This document shows, one piece after another, positions 1-18,573 of a stretch of DNA of 64,000 bases. Source of the stretch: Trueperella pecoris. GTDB lineage: Bacteria; Actinomycetota; Actinomycetes; Actinomycetales; Actinomycetaceae. The notes under the pieces were generated by a model, which was given only the letters and a program-made list of their open reading frames with translations, was not told the origin of the DNA and did not search any database. Positions within the stretch are counted from its first letter, which is position 1; every line of letters starts with the position of its first letter. The stretch is from assembly GCF_014926385.1 (NCBI RefSeq), contig NZ_CP053291.1, positions 1,426,001 through 1,490,000 on the forward strand, given 5' to 3'. A program made the position numbers and the translations under genes.

Positions 1-1112
1 CCAATGGCCATGCCGAGGGCGACGCCAAGGCCGAGGGTGACGGGGTTGATGTCCGTCAGGCCCTTCGACGAATCGCCAAAGTACTTCGAGATAGCCTTCA
101 TGTTCGACGTCGGGGCGATCACGCGCACGCGGTCACCCATTTCAAGCATGAAGCCTGGGATTGCCAGCATGTCGTTGTCTCCGCGGCGAACGCGGGAAAC
201 GGTGGCACCAAACTTGGCAGACAGCTCCTCATCGAGGGCCGCGATCGTCCTGCCGGCGATCTTCGGATCCGAGACGGTGATGCGACGGAAATCGAGGTAA
301 CGACGATCCGCACGCAACGAATGCGAGGAACGGTGGCCCACCAGCTCCTCGAGCTGCTGGAGTTCGGCGACACTACCCACGACCGTGAGCAGGTCGTCCT
401 TTTCGACGATATCGTTGCGCGTCGGGATCCAGATCGGGCCCGTCTCGCCGCGGCGCATACGCGAAATTTCCACCGGCTTCTTCAGCAGGCCAATCAGCTC
501 GCCCAAGCGCGGCCTGTCGTCGCGGTCAACGCGCAGGTTCATGTGGGTGACGGGCTCGGGCTTGTCAGTGTCCTCGCTGGCCTTGCGCAGTGCTGCGGCC
601 GCAGCAATCATCATGCCAATCACGCCGAAGAGGTAAGCGATCGAGTAGCCAACCGTAGCAGCCGCCGGGTCCCCAGCTGCCTCACCGGCCGCCGACAGCG
701 CCGGGGTGTTCGTCACGGCACCCGCGAAGGTACCGGCGATCAGGGCGATATCCATGCCGAAAACAAACTTGCCCACGCCGTAGGCAATTGCCGCCACGAG
801 CAGGTAGAGAAGCATGAGCGTGCCCATCGGCCCCACGGCCTTCTTCACATTCTCAAAGAACGACGGGCCGGAGTTGTTACCTATCGCGAAGGCGAAGAGT
901 GCAAGGCCCATGTGACCGATCTCGTGAGGAACAACCACCTCGATCCCCATCGAGGTGCCCCACGCGGAAATCGCGATAGCGACAAAAAGAACCGCAGCCG
1001 CACCCAGCGATACTCCCTTGACCTTCACATGCCCAAAAAGCATGCCGAGGCCGACGAGGAAGAATACGAGGAGAACGGTCTGCGAGGAAAGAAACTGGAA
1101 AACAGCAGTCAT
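1..1112 (-). CDS. AAE-family (AspT/YidE-like) transporter, C-terminal part outside window
   Basis: Reading the minus strand from an ATG at 1112 gives about 370 residues before the window edge, so the 3' end is missing. The N-terminal part (residues about 1-175) holds several hydrophobic segments with the small-residue-rich loop typical of Asp-Al exchanger proteins (GTFAGAVTNTPALSAAGEA). Residues about 190-345 form two RCK_C/TrkA_C-like cytosolic regulatory domains (for example IWIPTRNDIVEKDDLLTVVG). The visible sequence ends as the second membrane half begins (NPVTLGLGVALGMAIG). Full family members have about 530-560 residues. A clear AAGGATGG Shine-Dalgarno lies 4 bases before the start. The substrate cannot be told: the family includes aspartate:alanine and succinate exchangers. 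Confidence 0.85.
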   Translation of the reverse strand, partial: MTAVFQFLSSQTVLLVFFLVGLGMLFGHVKVKGVSLGAAAVLFVAIAISAWGTSMGIEVVVPHEIGHMGLALFAFAIGNNSGPSFFENVKKAVGPMGTLMLLYLLVAAIAYGVGKFVFGMDIALIAGTFAGAVTNTPALSAAGEAAGDPAAATVGYSIAYLFGVIGMMIAAAAALRKASEDTDKPEPVTHMNLRVDRDDRPRLGELIGLLKKPVEISRMRRGETGPIWIPTRNDIVEKDDLLTVVGSVAELQQLEELVGHRSSHSLRADRRYLDFRRITVSDPKIAGRTIAALDEELSAKFGATVSRVRRGDNDMLAIPGFMLEMGDRVRVIAPTSNMKAISKYFGDSSKGLTDINPVTLGLGVALGMAI

Positions 1113-1264
1113 GTCCATCCTTACATGTGACGTCTGAACTGATCACTATTATTCCGGAAACCCCCGCGATACCAACGGCCCTAGGGCCCCATTTGCTCCA
1201 GCGTGAGCAAGACAACGAAGAAAATTCCCGCCGTCCCCTCACGAGAGCACGGCAAGGACAGGCC

Positions 1265-3094
1265 CTAGTTCACCTTTCGCGCCGCGCCAGTCGAGGCCGA
1301 GGTCGCCATCGACGCATACGCCTGCAACGCTTTCGATACCTTCCGGTCACGATTCGCGGTCCACGGAGCCTCCCCCTTGGCCGCGCGTCGCCGTGCGATC
1401 TCCTCGTCCGGAACGTCGAGCTTGAGTAGCCGACTGGGGACGTCGATGATAATGCGGTCGTATTCCTCGATCAGACCGATCGTCCCGCCCGAGGCAGCCT
1501 CCGGCGATATGTGCCCAATCGACAGGCCCGACGTTCCGCCCGAGAACCGCCCGTCGGTGATCAGCGCACACGTCTTGCCCAGGCCCAGCCCCTTGAGAAA
1601 GGACGTCGGATACAACATTTCCTGCATGCCCGGACCGCCCTTGGGGCCCTCGTAGCGGATTACGACGACGTCGCCCTCCTTCACCTGCTTGGACAAGATC
1701 AGCTCAATCGCGGCGTCCTGCGATTCGACCACCCTCGCTGGCCCCTCGAAGTGGAAAAGCGATTCGTCGATACCGGCCGTCTTAATGACGGCCCCGTCCT
1801 CGGCCAGATTGCCATACAGCACGCACAGGCCGCCGTCGGCCGTGTAGGCGTGCTCAACGTCCCGAATGCAGCCAGCCGCCGCATCGTCGTCGATCGATTC
1901 GTAGCGCTTATCCTGCGAAAATGCCTGCGTCGTGCGAACCCCGCCCGGCGCAACCGTGTAAAGATCGCGGGCGGCCGCGCTGGCCCTTCCCCCGCGCACG
2001 TCCCAATCAGCGAGCCAGTCATCAAGGCAATCGGCGTGAATGGCGTGAACCGACCGCTCAAGCAGACCGGCCCGATCCAACTCGCCCAAGATTGCCGGAA
2101 TGCCGCCGGCACGATGGAAGTCCTCCATGTGGAACTTCTGCGAATTCGGCGCCACCTTCGCCAAGCACGGAGTCCGGCGCGAGAGCGCATCGATGTCCGA
2201 AATCGTAAAATCGACCTCGCCCTCCTGCGCCGCCGCGAGAATGTGCAACACCGTGTTCGTCGATCCGCCCATCGCGATGTCCATCGTCATGGCGTTACGG
2301 AACGCCGCCGGGGTGGCGATGTTGCGAGGAAGAACCGACTCGTCGCCGTCGTCGTAGTAGCGCTTGCACAGCTCGACGATGAGCTCGCCCGCCCGCTCAA
2401 AAAGGTCCTTGCGGCGCGCCGCCGTCGCCAACGTCGAGCCATTACCAGGCAAGGACAGCCCGAGCGCCTCCGTCAAGCAGTTCATCGAGTTGGCCGTGAA
2501 CATCCCCGAGCACGACCCGCACGTGGGGCACGCGTTCTCCTCGATCGCCAGGAGCTGGGCATCCGTGATCGACTCATTCGCCGACTGTGCCATCGCATCA
2601 ACCAGATCAATGTTGTGGTCGACCACGCCCTCCACAGCCTTGCCCGACTCCATCGGCCCGCCTGACACAAACACCACCGGGATGTTGAGCCGCAGCGCCG
2701 CCATCAGCATGCCAGGGGTGATCTTGTCACAATTGGAGATGCACACCAGCGCGTCAGCCCTATGGGCGTTCACCATGTATTCCACCGAATCGGCGATGAT
2801 CTCACGGCTAGGCAGCGAGTAGAGCATGCCCTCGTGCCCCATCGCAATACCGTCGTCGACGGCGATCGTGTTGAACTCCTTGCCGACGCCACCCGCTGCT
2901 TCGATCGCCTTGATCACCAGCTGGCCCATGTCCTTCAAGTGCACGTGACCGGGAACAAACTGGGTAAAGGAATTGGCCACCGCAATGATCGGCTTGCCGA
3001 AATCCTGCGCGCTCATTCCCGTGGCGCGCCACAGCGCACGCGCACCTGCCATATTGCGTCCCTGAGTCGACGTCGCTGACCGAAGCTGAGGCAT
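1265..3094 (-). CDS. ilvD: Dihydroxy-acid dehydratase
   Basis: Makes 2-keto acids from 2,3-dihydroxy acids, the third step of isoleucine/valine synthesis; cytosolic Fe-S enzyme. The protein is co-linear with E. coli IlvD from the first residues ([20 protein letters not shown]) to the end. The Fe-S cysteines are seen in NCDKITPGM (about residue 122) and in [19 protein letters not shown] (about residue 195), and the C-terminal [11 protein letters not shown] and [10 protein letters not shown] motifs are present. An upstream in-frame ATG at 3100 would add two residues but sits directly against the AAAAGGA ribosome site, so 3094 (609 codons) is preferred. Flanked by about 140-150 bases of non-coding DNA on each side, so probably transcribed alone. 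Confidence 0.97.
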   Translation of the reverse strand: MPQLRSATSTQGRNMAGARALWRATGMSAQDFGKPIIAVANSFTQFVPGHVHLKDMGQLVIKAIEAAGGVGKEFNTIAVDDGIAMGHEGMLYSLPSREIIADSVEYMVNAHRADALVCISNCDKITPGMLMAALRLNIPVVFVSGGPMESGKAVEGVVDHNIDLVDAMAQSANESITDAQLLAIEENACPTCGSCSGMFTANSMNCLTEALGLSLPGNGSTLATAARRKDLFERAGELIVELCKRYYDDGDESVLPRNIATPAAFRNAMTMDIAMGGSTNTVLHILAAAQEGEVDFTISDIDALSRRTPCLAKVAPNSQKFHMEDFHRAGGIPAILGELDRAGLLERSVHAIHADCLDDWLADWDVRGGRASAAARDLYTVAPGGVRTTQAFSQDKRYESIDDDAAAGCIRDVEHAYTADGGLCVLYGNLAEDGAVIKTAGIDESLFHFEGPARVVESQDAAIELILSKQVKEGDVVVIRYEGPKGGPGMQEMLYPTSFLKGLGLGKTCALITDGRFSGGTSGLSIGHISPEAASGGTIGLIEEYDRIIIDVPSRLLKLDVPDEEIARRRAAKGEAPWTANRDRKVSKALQAYASMATSASTGAARKVN

Positions 3095-3237
3095 GATCAT
3101 CCTTTTCCTAGAATTTACTCACGCCATTCTAGCCAGCCCCCGCCCACGACGCCGTGTCAGCCCGTACGCTGACCACCTCCACAAGTCTCACCCAAGCAAC
3201 GACGCACCCAACGGCACCCGCACTTCACACCAGGGGC

Positions 3238-4011
3238 TCAACTCAGCCGCGCACTCCACACGTGTAGCTGGTACGGAAGCCCGACGACGGCGTCGTCCCG
3301 CCACCCCAGATACTCATACATGTACCAATCGAGATTCTTCCGCATGCGAGCCCGGCCGGAGGCATCCGAGCCGATCCATGACGATCGCGTTGTTCCCAAC
3401 TGGGCAATCTGTTCCGGGAGGAGCGGATCGAGCCAGACCGATATCGACAGCTCGGGCGGCGAAAACGGGCGCTCCATGTGGCCGTGATGGCCCGGTACCC
3501 GCAAGTCTGGCACGCGATCTGCTCGATGCACGTCACCCGAACGCATGATGCGGCTGAGGCGGTGCACCCAGGGCTGGCGGACGTCAAGCTGATTGAAAAG
3601 AATGGCGATGACTCCACCGGGTTTAAGCACGCGAGCCGCCTCACTCGCGGCTAGCCTCTCATCGACCCAATGCCAGCACTGACCGTAGGTGAGGACGTCG
3701 ACGGAGGCGTCGGCGAATGGCAGACGCTCGGCGGAGGCGTCCAGAAGACGCTCGGCGGGGAAATCTGGCAGTGCGGCGCGGAAGCCGGAACGCATATCGG
3801 CCGACGGCTCGACGGCCCAGACCTCCCCGGCCAGCGCAGCGAGCGTGGCCGTAAGCTTGCCGGTGCCAGCCCCAACATCGACGACGACGTGGTGCGGCTC
3901 AATACCGAGGCTCGAAAGGGCTGACGCCGAGTATCCAGGGCGGAGGTCGACGTAGGTGGGCACCGATTCGCCAGCGTTCGCGAAGGGATTAGGAGAATGT
4001 GGATGAGACAT
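3238..4011 (-). CDS. SAM-dependent class I methyltransferase
   Basis: 257 residues. Motif I is VVVDVGAGTGKLTATLA (about residues 42-58), the acidic post-I position is in WAVEPSADM, and AERLPFADASVDVLTYGQCWHWV is the motif II region of Methyltransf_11-type enzymes. The GQCWHWVD segment is typical of the UbiE-like/YcgJ group that acts on small molecules. The substrate cannot be predicted. The start is 21 bases after the stop of the small gene at 4033-4386 on the same strand, so the two are probably cotranscribed. There is no strong Shine-Dalgarno before the ATG at 4011, in keeping with coupled translation. Confidence 0.85.
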   Translation of the reverse strand: MSHPHSPNPFANAGESVPTYVDLRPGYSASALSSLGIEPHHVVVDVGAGTGKLTATLAALAGEVWAVEPSADMRSGFRAALPDFPAERLLDASAERLPFADASVDVLTYGQCWHWVDERLAASEAARVLKPGGVIAILFNQLDVRQPWVHRLSRIMRSGDVHRADRVPDLRVPGHHGHMERPFSPPELSISVWLDPLLPEQIAQLGTTRSSWIGSDASGRARMRKNLDWYMYEYLGWRDDAVVGLPYQLHVWSARLS

Positions 4012-4032
4012 GAGAATGCGTGCCGCCGAGTT

Positions 4033-4386
4033 TCAGAAAAAGACGAGCTGGTCGAGGGCTGGGAGCTCCACGGTCGAGTCACCCATGGGCGCGACCTCAA
4101 GGTAAGACAGCTGATAGTCGTTGACAAAAAGCATGATCATAGCGTCATGAGAAACGGTACCAGCCTCGATGATCTCCATGGATGCGAACGAGGCGTCCTG
4201 ACGCTGGGCCGAGAGCTGGATCGACGGACAGGTTCCGCAGCCGCACTCGCTATGGACCCGGGTGGACGGGATCTGTGCAATGAGGTCCTGACGCGTAGCC
4301 TCGGTCAACATCGAATCGTCGCTTGCCTGGCCGTGCTTGAGGAGAGCCTCAAGGAGTTCGGCCTCGTGGGATGTTAAGGAACGCAT
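4033..4386 (-). CDS. Small hypothetical protein with CGCGTC motif
   Basis: 117 residues from an ATG at 4386; a TTG at 4392 would add two residues. No signal peptide or membrane segment. A compact cysteine cluster (ECGCGTCPSI, about residues 47-56) could bind a metal, and the rest looks like a small alpha/beta domain ending in LPALDQLVFF. The function is not recognised. It lies directly upstream of the methyltransferase and about 25 bases beyond the rRNA terminator hairpin, so read-through from the rRNA operon may contribute to its expression; this is inference. Confidence 0.65.
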   Translation of the reverse strand: MRSLTSHEAELLEALLKHGQASDDSMLTEATRQDLIAQIPSTRVHSECGCGTCPSIQLSAQRQDASFASMEIIEAGTVSHDAMIMLFVNDYQLSYLEVAPMGDSTVELPALDQLVFF

Positions 4387-4408
4387 AAGCAAATGTTACC
4401 AGGGTGTG

Positions 4409-4442
4409 TTTTGAGCCCTGACTGTTGGGTCAGGGCTCAAAA
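4409..4442 (-). terminator. rRNA operon 1 terminator hairpin
   Basis: Perfect 14-bp inverted repeat TTTTGAGCCCTGAC (4409-4422) with its complement (4429-4442) around the 6-base loop TGTTGG. It lies just past the 3' end of 5S. The T run pairs inside the stem and no separate U tract follows, as is common for GC-rich actinobacterial terminators. Confidence 0.8.
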
Positions 4443-4451
4443 AGGGTTTGG

Positions 4452-4570
4452 TTGACGGCGGTGTCCTACTCTCCCACACCCTCGCGAGTGCAGTACCATC
4501 GGCGCTGGTGGGCTTAGCTTCCGGGTTCGGAATGGGACCGGGCGTTTCCCCACCGCTATGGCCACCGTCA
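4452..4570 (-). rRNA. rrf: 5S ribosomal RNA, copy 1
   Basis: The minus strand reads from TTGACGGTGGCCATAGCGGT to GACACCGCCGTCAA with complementary ends (TGACGG/CCGTCA) and the conserved CCCATTCCGAACCCGGAAG region. About 119 bases. Third gene of the 16S-23S-5S operon. Confidence 0.95.
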
Positions 4571-4672
4571 AAACATTTGGGGACCAATTTTTATTCAATT
4601 TGTCTCTGCCACCAAGGGATGGGGTGGTGGTCCAGAATTGTATAGTGGATACGAAAATTTTTGTTGTCTGGT

Positions 4673-9495
<4,823 letters not shown>

Positions 9496-9678
9496 AACAA
9501 AACCAACCCCAACAAACAGGGCCAGCCCAATCCATATGAAAAGCAAGAAAAACAAGCTCAACAAAACCAGAAAACTGGCAAACAAAAACCACAACCAACC
9601 AAAAGGCCAGTCACAGCAAAAAACCAACCCCACCACAAAAAATGGAAGAGCCAGCAAAAAAATACAACATAAAAAGCT

Positions 9679-9703
9679 GACACACTATTGAGATATCAAA
9701 CAA
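9679..9703 (-). promoter_or_regulatory. rRNA leader antitermination/processing signal, copy 1
   Basis: The minus strand reads TTTGATATCTCAATAGTGTG. This matches the TTTGAGA-CTCAA-AG-GTG signal known ahead of 16S in high-GC Gram-positive rRNA leaders, about 190 bases upstream of 16S and followed by a T-rich run. Confidence 0.55.
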
Positions 9704-9766
9704 CACACCCACACAAGAAAACCCAACAAAAAACCTTTGCCAGACCCCCTCAGGAGCAACCTCTCC

Positions 9767-9795
9767 AACCTAGTCCAACCAACCACCAAAGTCAA
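9767..9795 (-). promoter_or_regulatory. rRNA promoter P2, copy 1
   Basis: -35 TTGACT (9790-9795), 17-bp spacer, -10 TAGGTT (9767-9772), read on the minus strand. It is close to the primary sigma consensus and lies about 270 bases upstream of 16S. Confidence 0.75.
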
Positions 9796-9870
9796 ACTCC
9801 AGCAATCAGAACAACCAAACCAGAAAACCATCACCACAACCGTGCCTCACACGCCCCGGCGACAAGAAAA

Positions 9871-9900
9871 AACTTACACACCCACCACCCACACCGTCAA
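9871..9900 (-). promoter_or_regulatory. rRNA promoter P1, copy 1
   Basis: -35 TTGACG (9895-9900), 18-bp spacer, -10 TAAGTT (9871-9876), minus strand, about 100 bases upstream of P2. Confidence 0.6.
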
Positions 9901-10125
9901 ACCACCACACCATGCCACCCCTCACACACCCCACAAACCCCACCACACCAACAAAAAACCCACCCGTAACACAACCCACAACCACACAACTGGACTTTCG
10001 GCGTCGTCCAACGTAATGCATTTTTGCCACGAGCGACGGCCAAAATAGGGCCGTCTTGCCAAGCGACGACGCGCACCATCGCGCGCGAGCCAGCGCCAAC
10101 GCAGGCATGAAACTACCATTGTGCT

Positions 10126-11233
10126 ATGGACATCACACTCGTCGATCGGACGGTCGTCATTACACACCCGATGCACACCGCTGGCGCGGCGATGACGGTG
10201 AGCCACTACACCTGCGACCTTTGCCTGGACTTACCCGCTCCGACGTCGTGACAAATGACTTCTCCATTTGGCGGCACAGAAAGGCTCTTCCCTTTGCAGA
10301 TTCACGCCTGAGCCTCGGCGAGGGGTGTACCGCGCCCATTGCTGTGGATGACGAGTTGCCCTTTCTCACCAAGGCAGAGTGGATGAATCCCACGTGTTCG
10401 TTTAAGGATCGCGGCGTATCCGCGATGGTGACGGCCCTAAAGCGCTTGAGGCACGACGGATCCTCGAGGACAGTTCTGGCGATGCCGGATCGTCGGTAGC
10501 TGCCTATGCGCGAGCGGCCGGCATCGAAGCGACCATCGTGGTACCATCTTCGACGTCGAGCCAGAAGGTCGAACAAATGGAGGACTTTGGCGCGAAGGTA
10601 TGCCGCGTAGCCGGCACCCGCGACCACGTGGCAGACGAGTCCAGACGCATGGCGCAAGATATCCCCTATGCAAGCCACAATTAGAGTCCCTATTTTCTTC
10701 ACGGGATAAAGACGCTGGGATACGAGATCTGGGAGAATCTAGGCAACACGATACCGGACAACATCGTCGCGGTTGCTGGCTCCGGCACGATCGCACTTGG
10801 CCTCGACTTAGCATTCACCGAGCTGACGGACTGCAGGGAGATAGCGGCACCGCCACGCATTTTTATCGGCCAGCCCCGAGGATGGGATCCCATCGTCGCC
10901 ACCATCACCGGGTTGGGGTACACGCAGTCCCTACGCTCTATGCTTGCCAAGGGCGCCTCCATCGCCCAGCCTGTGCATCGCTTGGAGGTCGCAGACGCCG
11001 TCGTGAGGACGGGTGGCACTGGCGTCAGCATCAACGACGACATCGCGCAGTCGACTCGCTACCTTATTGGCCACGGGCTCTACGCTGAGCCCATGAGCGC
11101 GGTCGCACACGCTGCGTTCCGCAAGCTGGTCAGAACCGGCTCGATACATGCATCAGAGCAGACCGTCCTCATCCTGACACGAACCGCGCTCAAAGCCACG
11201 AGCGCTACTCGAACGACCCTACAGCGGCATTAA
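10126..11233 (+). pseudogene. Threonine synthase-like PLP enzyme, decayed
   Basis: Homology runs through three frames. It starts at the ATG at 10126 (zinc-ribbon-like HYTCDLCLDLPAP). It moves to a second frame near 10235-10265 (LSLGEGCTAPIAV, then the PLP-lysine motif NPTCSFKDRG), and to a third near 10455 (EDSSGDAGSSVAAYARAAG, glycine-rich phosphate loop region). An in-frame TAG at 10682 replaces the residue between SHN and SPYFLHGIKTL, after which the frame is open to 11233 (IFIGQPRGWDPI, RTGGTGVSINDDIA). So there are two frameshifts and one nonsense codon. It is related to threonine synthase/SbnA-like fold II PLP enzymes. It lies alone between the two rRNA operons on the opposite strand and is presumably non-functional. 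Confidence 0.85.
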
Positions 11234-11344
11234 GCCCGACCACTAAGGTGACTGCTACTGAGGCAAGAGCTCACACCAGGCCGGGTTCGTCCTGTCGCCT
11301 CGACGTTAGAAGGGCCGAGTGTGCGCGTGGTGGTGCCTGAAATG

Positions 11345-11378
11345 TTTTGAGCCCTGACTGTTGGGTCAGGGCTCAAAA
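11345..11378 (-). terminator. rRNA operon 2 terminator hairpin
   Basis: Identical 14-bp stem and TGTTGG loop as in copy 1. It separates operon 2 from the convergent threonine synthase remnant that ends at 11233. Confidence 0.8.
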
Positions 11379-11387
11379 AGGGTTTGG

Positions 11388-11506
11388 TTGACGGCGGTGT
11401 CCTACTCTCCCACACCCTCGCGAGTGCAGTACCATCGGCGCTGGTGGGCTTAGCTTCCGGGTTCGGAATGGGACCGGGCGTTTCCCCACCGCTATGGCCA
11501 CCGTCA
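11388..11506 (-). rRNA. rrf: 5S ribosomal RNA, copy 2
   Basis: Same sequence as the 5S at 4452-4570, offset 6936. Confidence 0.95.
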
Positions 11507-11608
11507 AAACATTTGGGGACCAATTTTTATTCAATTTGTCTCTGCCACCAAGGGATGGGGTGGTGGTCCAGAATTGTATAGTGGATACGAAAATTTTTGT
11601 TGTCTGGT

Positions 11609-16431
<4,823 letters not shown>

Positions 16432-16611
16432 AACAAAACCAACCCCAACAAACAGGGCCAGCCCAATCCATATGAAAAGCAAGAAAAACAAGCTCAACAA
16501 AACCAGAAAACTGGCAAACAAAAACCACAACCAACCAAAAGGCCAGTCACAGCAAAAAACCAACCCAACCAAAAAATGGAAGAGCCAGCAAAAAATACAA
16601 CATAAAAAGCT

Positions 16612-16636
16612 GACACACTATTGAGATATCAAACAA
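16612..16636 (-). promoter_or_regulatory. rRNA leader antitermination/processing signal, copy 2
   Basis: Same TTTGATATCTCAATAGTGTG signal as in copy 1, ahead of 16S on the minus strand. Confidence 0.55.
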
Positions 16637-16699
16637 CACACCCACACAAGAAAACCCAACAAAAACCCTTTGCCAGACCCCCTCAGGAGCAACCTCTCC

Positions 16700-16728
16700 A
16701 ACCTAGTCCAACCAACCACCAAAGTCAA
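16700..16728 (-). promoter_or_regulatory. rRNA promoter P2, copy 2
   Basis: -35 TTGACT (16723-16728), 17-bp spacer, -10 TAGGTT (16700-16705), minus strand. Confidence 0.75.
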
Positions 16729-16804
16729 ACTCCAGCAATCAGAACAACCAAACCAGAAAACCATCACCACAACCGTGCCTCACACGCCCCGGCGACAAGA
16801 AAAA

Positions 16805-16834
16805 AACTTACACACCCACCACCCACACCGTCAA
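16805..16834 (-). promoter_or_regulatory. rRNA promoter P1, copy 2
   Basis: -35 TTGACG (16829-16834), 18-bp spacer, -10 TAAGTT (16805-16810), minus strand. Confidence 0.6.
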
Positions 16835-16952
16835 ACCACCACACCATGCCACCCCTCACACACCCCACAAACCCCACCACACCAACAAAAAACCCACCCG
16901 TAACACAACCCACAACCACACAACTGGACGTTTTGCAAACTTTTGCATATAC

Positions 16953-16989
16953 GGGGGCCGGGGCGGTGTTTAGCACCGCCCCGGCCCCC
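16953..16989 (-). terminator. Malic enzyme terminator
   Basis: Perfect 16-bp stem GGGGGCCGGGGCGGTG (16953-16968) and its complement (16974-16989) with a 5-base loop, 27 bases beyond the malic enzyme stop. It also insulates the rRNA operon 2 promoters from upstream transcription. Confidence 0.85.
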
Positions 16990-17015
16990 GCTCGAGTCAC
17001 CTATACGCGAGCCCC

Positions 17016-18407
17016 CTACACCTGCGAGCTCGCAAATTCTTCGCGGATGGCTGCCGCCACCTTCTCCGACAGGTCAGGAGTAAACACGCCCGGAATGATG
17101 AACGCGCTATTAAGCTCCGACGGTTCAACAGCATTCGCGATCGCGTTGGCTGCCACAACCAGCATCTCGTCCGTCACCTCGTGCGCGCGAACGTCGAGCA
17201 TTCCGCGGAACAGGCCTGGGAAGGCCAGCACGTTATTGATCTGGTTCGGGTAGTCCGAGCGCCCGGTCGCCACAACGGCAGCGTGCTTGCCCGCCTCACC
17301 CGGATCCACCTCAGGGGTCGGGTTGGCGAGGGCGAAGACGACGGCGTCGTCGGCCATGGTCGCGATGTCGTCTCCGTCGAGGATGTTGCCCGCGGAGACG
17401 CCGATAAAGACGTCTGCACCGACGAGCACCTCCTTCAGGCTCCCTTTAACCCTGCGCGGGTTCGTGTGCTCGGCGAGCCAGTTGCGATCCGGATCCTTTT
17501 CCGTCCGGAAGCTCCCCAGCGCGCCGTTGCGACCGCAACCGATGATGTCGTGGGCGCCCTGGCTCATGAGCAGGCGAATAATCGCGTTGCCCGCAGCGCC
17601 GACGCCGGAAACAACAATCCGTGCGTCTTCAATCTTCTTCCCCACAACCTTCAACGCGTTGATCAACGCGGCAAGAACGACCACGGCGGTGCCGTGCTGG
17701 TCGTCGTGGAACACGGGAATGTCGAGCTCCTCGCGCAGGCGCCGCTCGATTTCGAAACAGCGCGGTGCCGAAATGTCTTCCAGGTTGATGCCGGCGAATC
17801 CGGGAGCTATCGCCTTGACGATGGCAATGATCTCCTCAGTATCCTTGGTGTCCAGGCACAGCGGCCACGCATCCACGCCCGCAAAGTTCTTAAACAGCGC
17901 AGCCTTTCCCTCCATCACCGGCATGGCGGCAAGCGGCCCGATATCACCCAAACCCAAAACGGCCGTGCCGTCAGTGACCACCGCGACGGTGTTACGCTTG
18001 ATCGTCAGGCGGCGGGCCTCCTCCGGTTCCTCGACGATTCGCTCGCAGATCGCCGCAACGCCAGGCGTATAAATCTTCGACAGATCCTGACGCGTCTTCA
18101 GCGGTCGCTTGAGGGTGACCTCGATCTTGCCTCCCAGATGGGCTTGAACGGTCGCGTCGTGGATACCGTGCACGACCACGCCGTCGATCTTTTGCAGCTT
18201 TCGCCGGATCTTCTTTGCGTGCTCAAGATCGTGAGTCATACACGTGACGTCGAAGAGTAGCCGCTCGTCGTCCGACTTGACCATGTCGATGCCGGTGATC
18301 AGCGCATCTTGGTAGCTAATCTCGTTGGTGATGCGCGGTACGGCGTGGTCGTCGTAAGGCACTTCAATTCGCAAAGTAACCGCGTAACTCGGCCTTGGCT
18401 TAGACAT
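17016..18407 (-). CDS. NAD-dependent malic enzyme with N-terminal ACT domain
   Basis: 463 residues. Oxidative decarboxylation of malate to pyruvate and CO2 in the cytosol. Residues 1-85 form an ACT-like regulatory domain (VTLRIEVPYDDHAVPRIT) found on many actinobacterial and firmicute malic enzymes. The malic N domain follows with the active-site tyrosine in LSKIYTPGVAAICERI and the lysine in MEGKAALFKNFAGVDAWPL. Metal ligands lie in LEDISAPRCFEIERRL and HDDQHGTAVVVLAAL, and the dinucleotide fold is marked by VVSGVGAAGNAIIRLL. AGGA lies 6 bases before the ATG. Monocistronic: a hairpin terminator follows it, and the gatB terminator lies upstream. Confidence 0.93.
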   Translation of the reverse strand: MSKPRPSYAVTLRIEVPYDDHAVPRITNEISYQDALITGIDMVKSDDERLLFDVTCMTHDLEHAKKIRRKLQKIDGVVVHGIHDATVQAHLGGKIEVTLKRPLKTRQDLSKIYTPGVAAICERIVEEPEEARRLTIKRNTVAVVTDGTAVLGLGDIGPLAAMPVMEGKAALFKNFAGVDAWPLCLDTKDTEEIIAIVKAIAPGFAGINLEDISAPRCFEIERRLREELDIPVFHDDQHGTAVVVLAALINALKVVGKKIEDARIVVSGVGAAGNAIIRLLMSQGAHDIIGCGRNGALGSFRTEKDPDRNWLAEHTNPRRVKGSLKEVLVGADVFIGVSAGNILDGDDIATMADDAVVFALANPTPEVDPGEAGKHAAVVATGRSDYPNQINNVLAFPGLFRGMLDVRAHEVTDEMLVVAANAIANAVEPSELNSAFIIPGVFTPDLSEKVAAAIREEFASSQV

Positions 18408-18483
18408 CTTCGTCCTTTTCTCCAGTCTAATTTTCGGGTTAATTCTTACAGATTTGCGCGCTCGCCGGCACGAATTTCACCAA

Positions 18484-18520
18484 GTGAAAACCCCGGAAAG
18501 CTGGCCCTCCGGGGTTTCAC
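18484..18520 (-). terminator. gatCAB terminator
   Basis: Stem AACCCCGG / CCGGGGTT, extended to GTGAAA/TTTCAC with one bulge, loop of about 12 bases. On the minus strand it is followed by TTTTCAC. Located 54 bases after the gatB stop. Confidence 0.8.
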
Positions 18521-18573
18521 GACGCCGTCCACGCACCTACCGCTGACCTGACAGTAAGCAGGCGTCCGGGCAC

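Larger units (their letters stand above)
9496..10125. other. rRNA operon 1 leader, promoters and upstream DNA (no gene)
   Basis: From 9496 to 9766 lies the transcribed leader, which contains the boxA-like/processing signal. Two promoters follow (9767-9795 and 9871-9900). From 9996 to 10125 the DNA is unique to this copy and leads into the threonine synthase remnant. The reading frames across the A- and C-rich leader are compositional artefacts. Confidence 0.7.
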
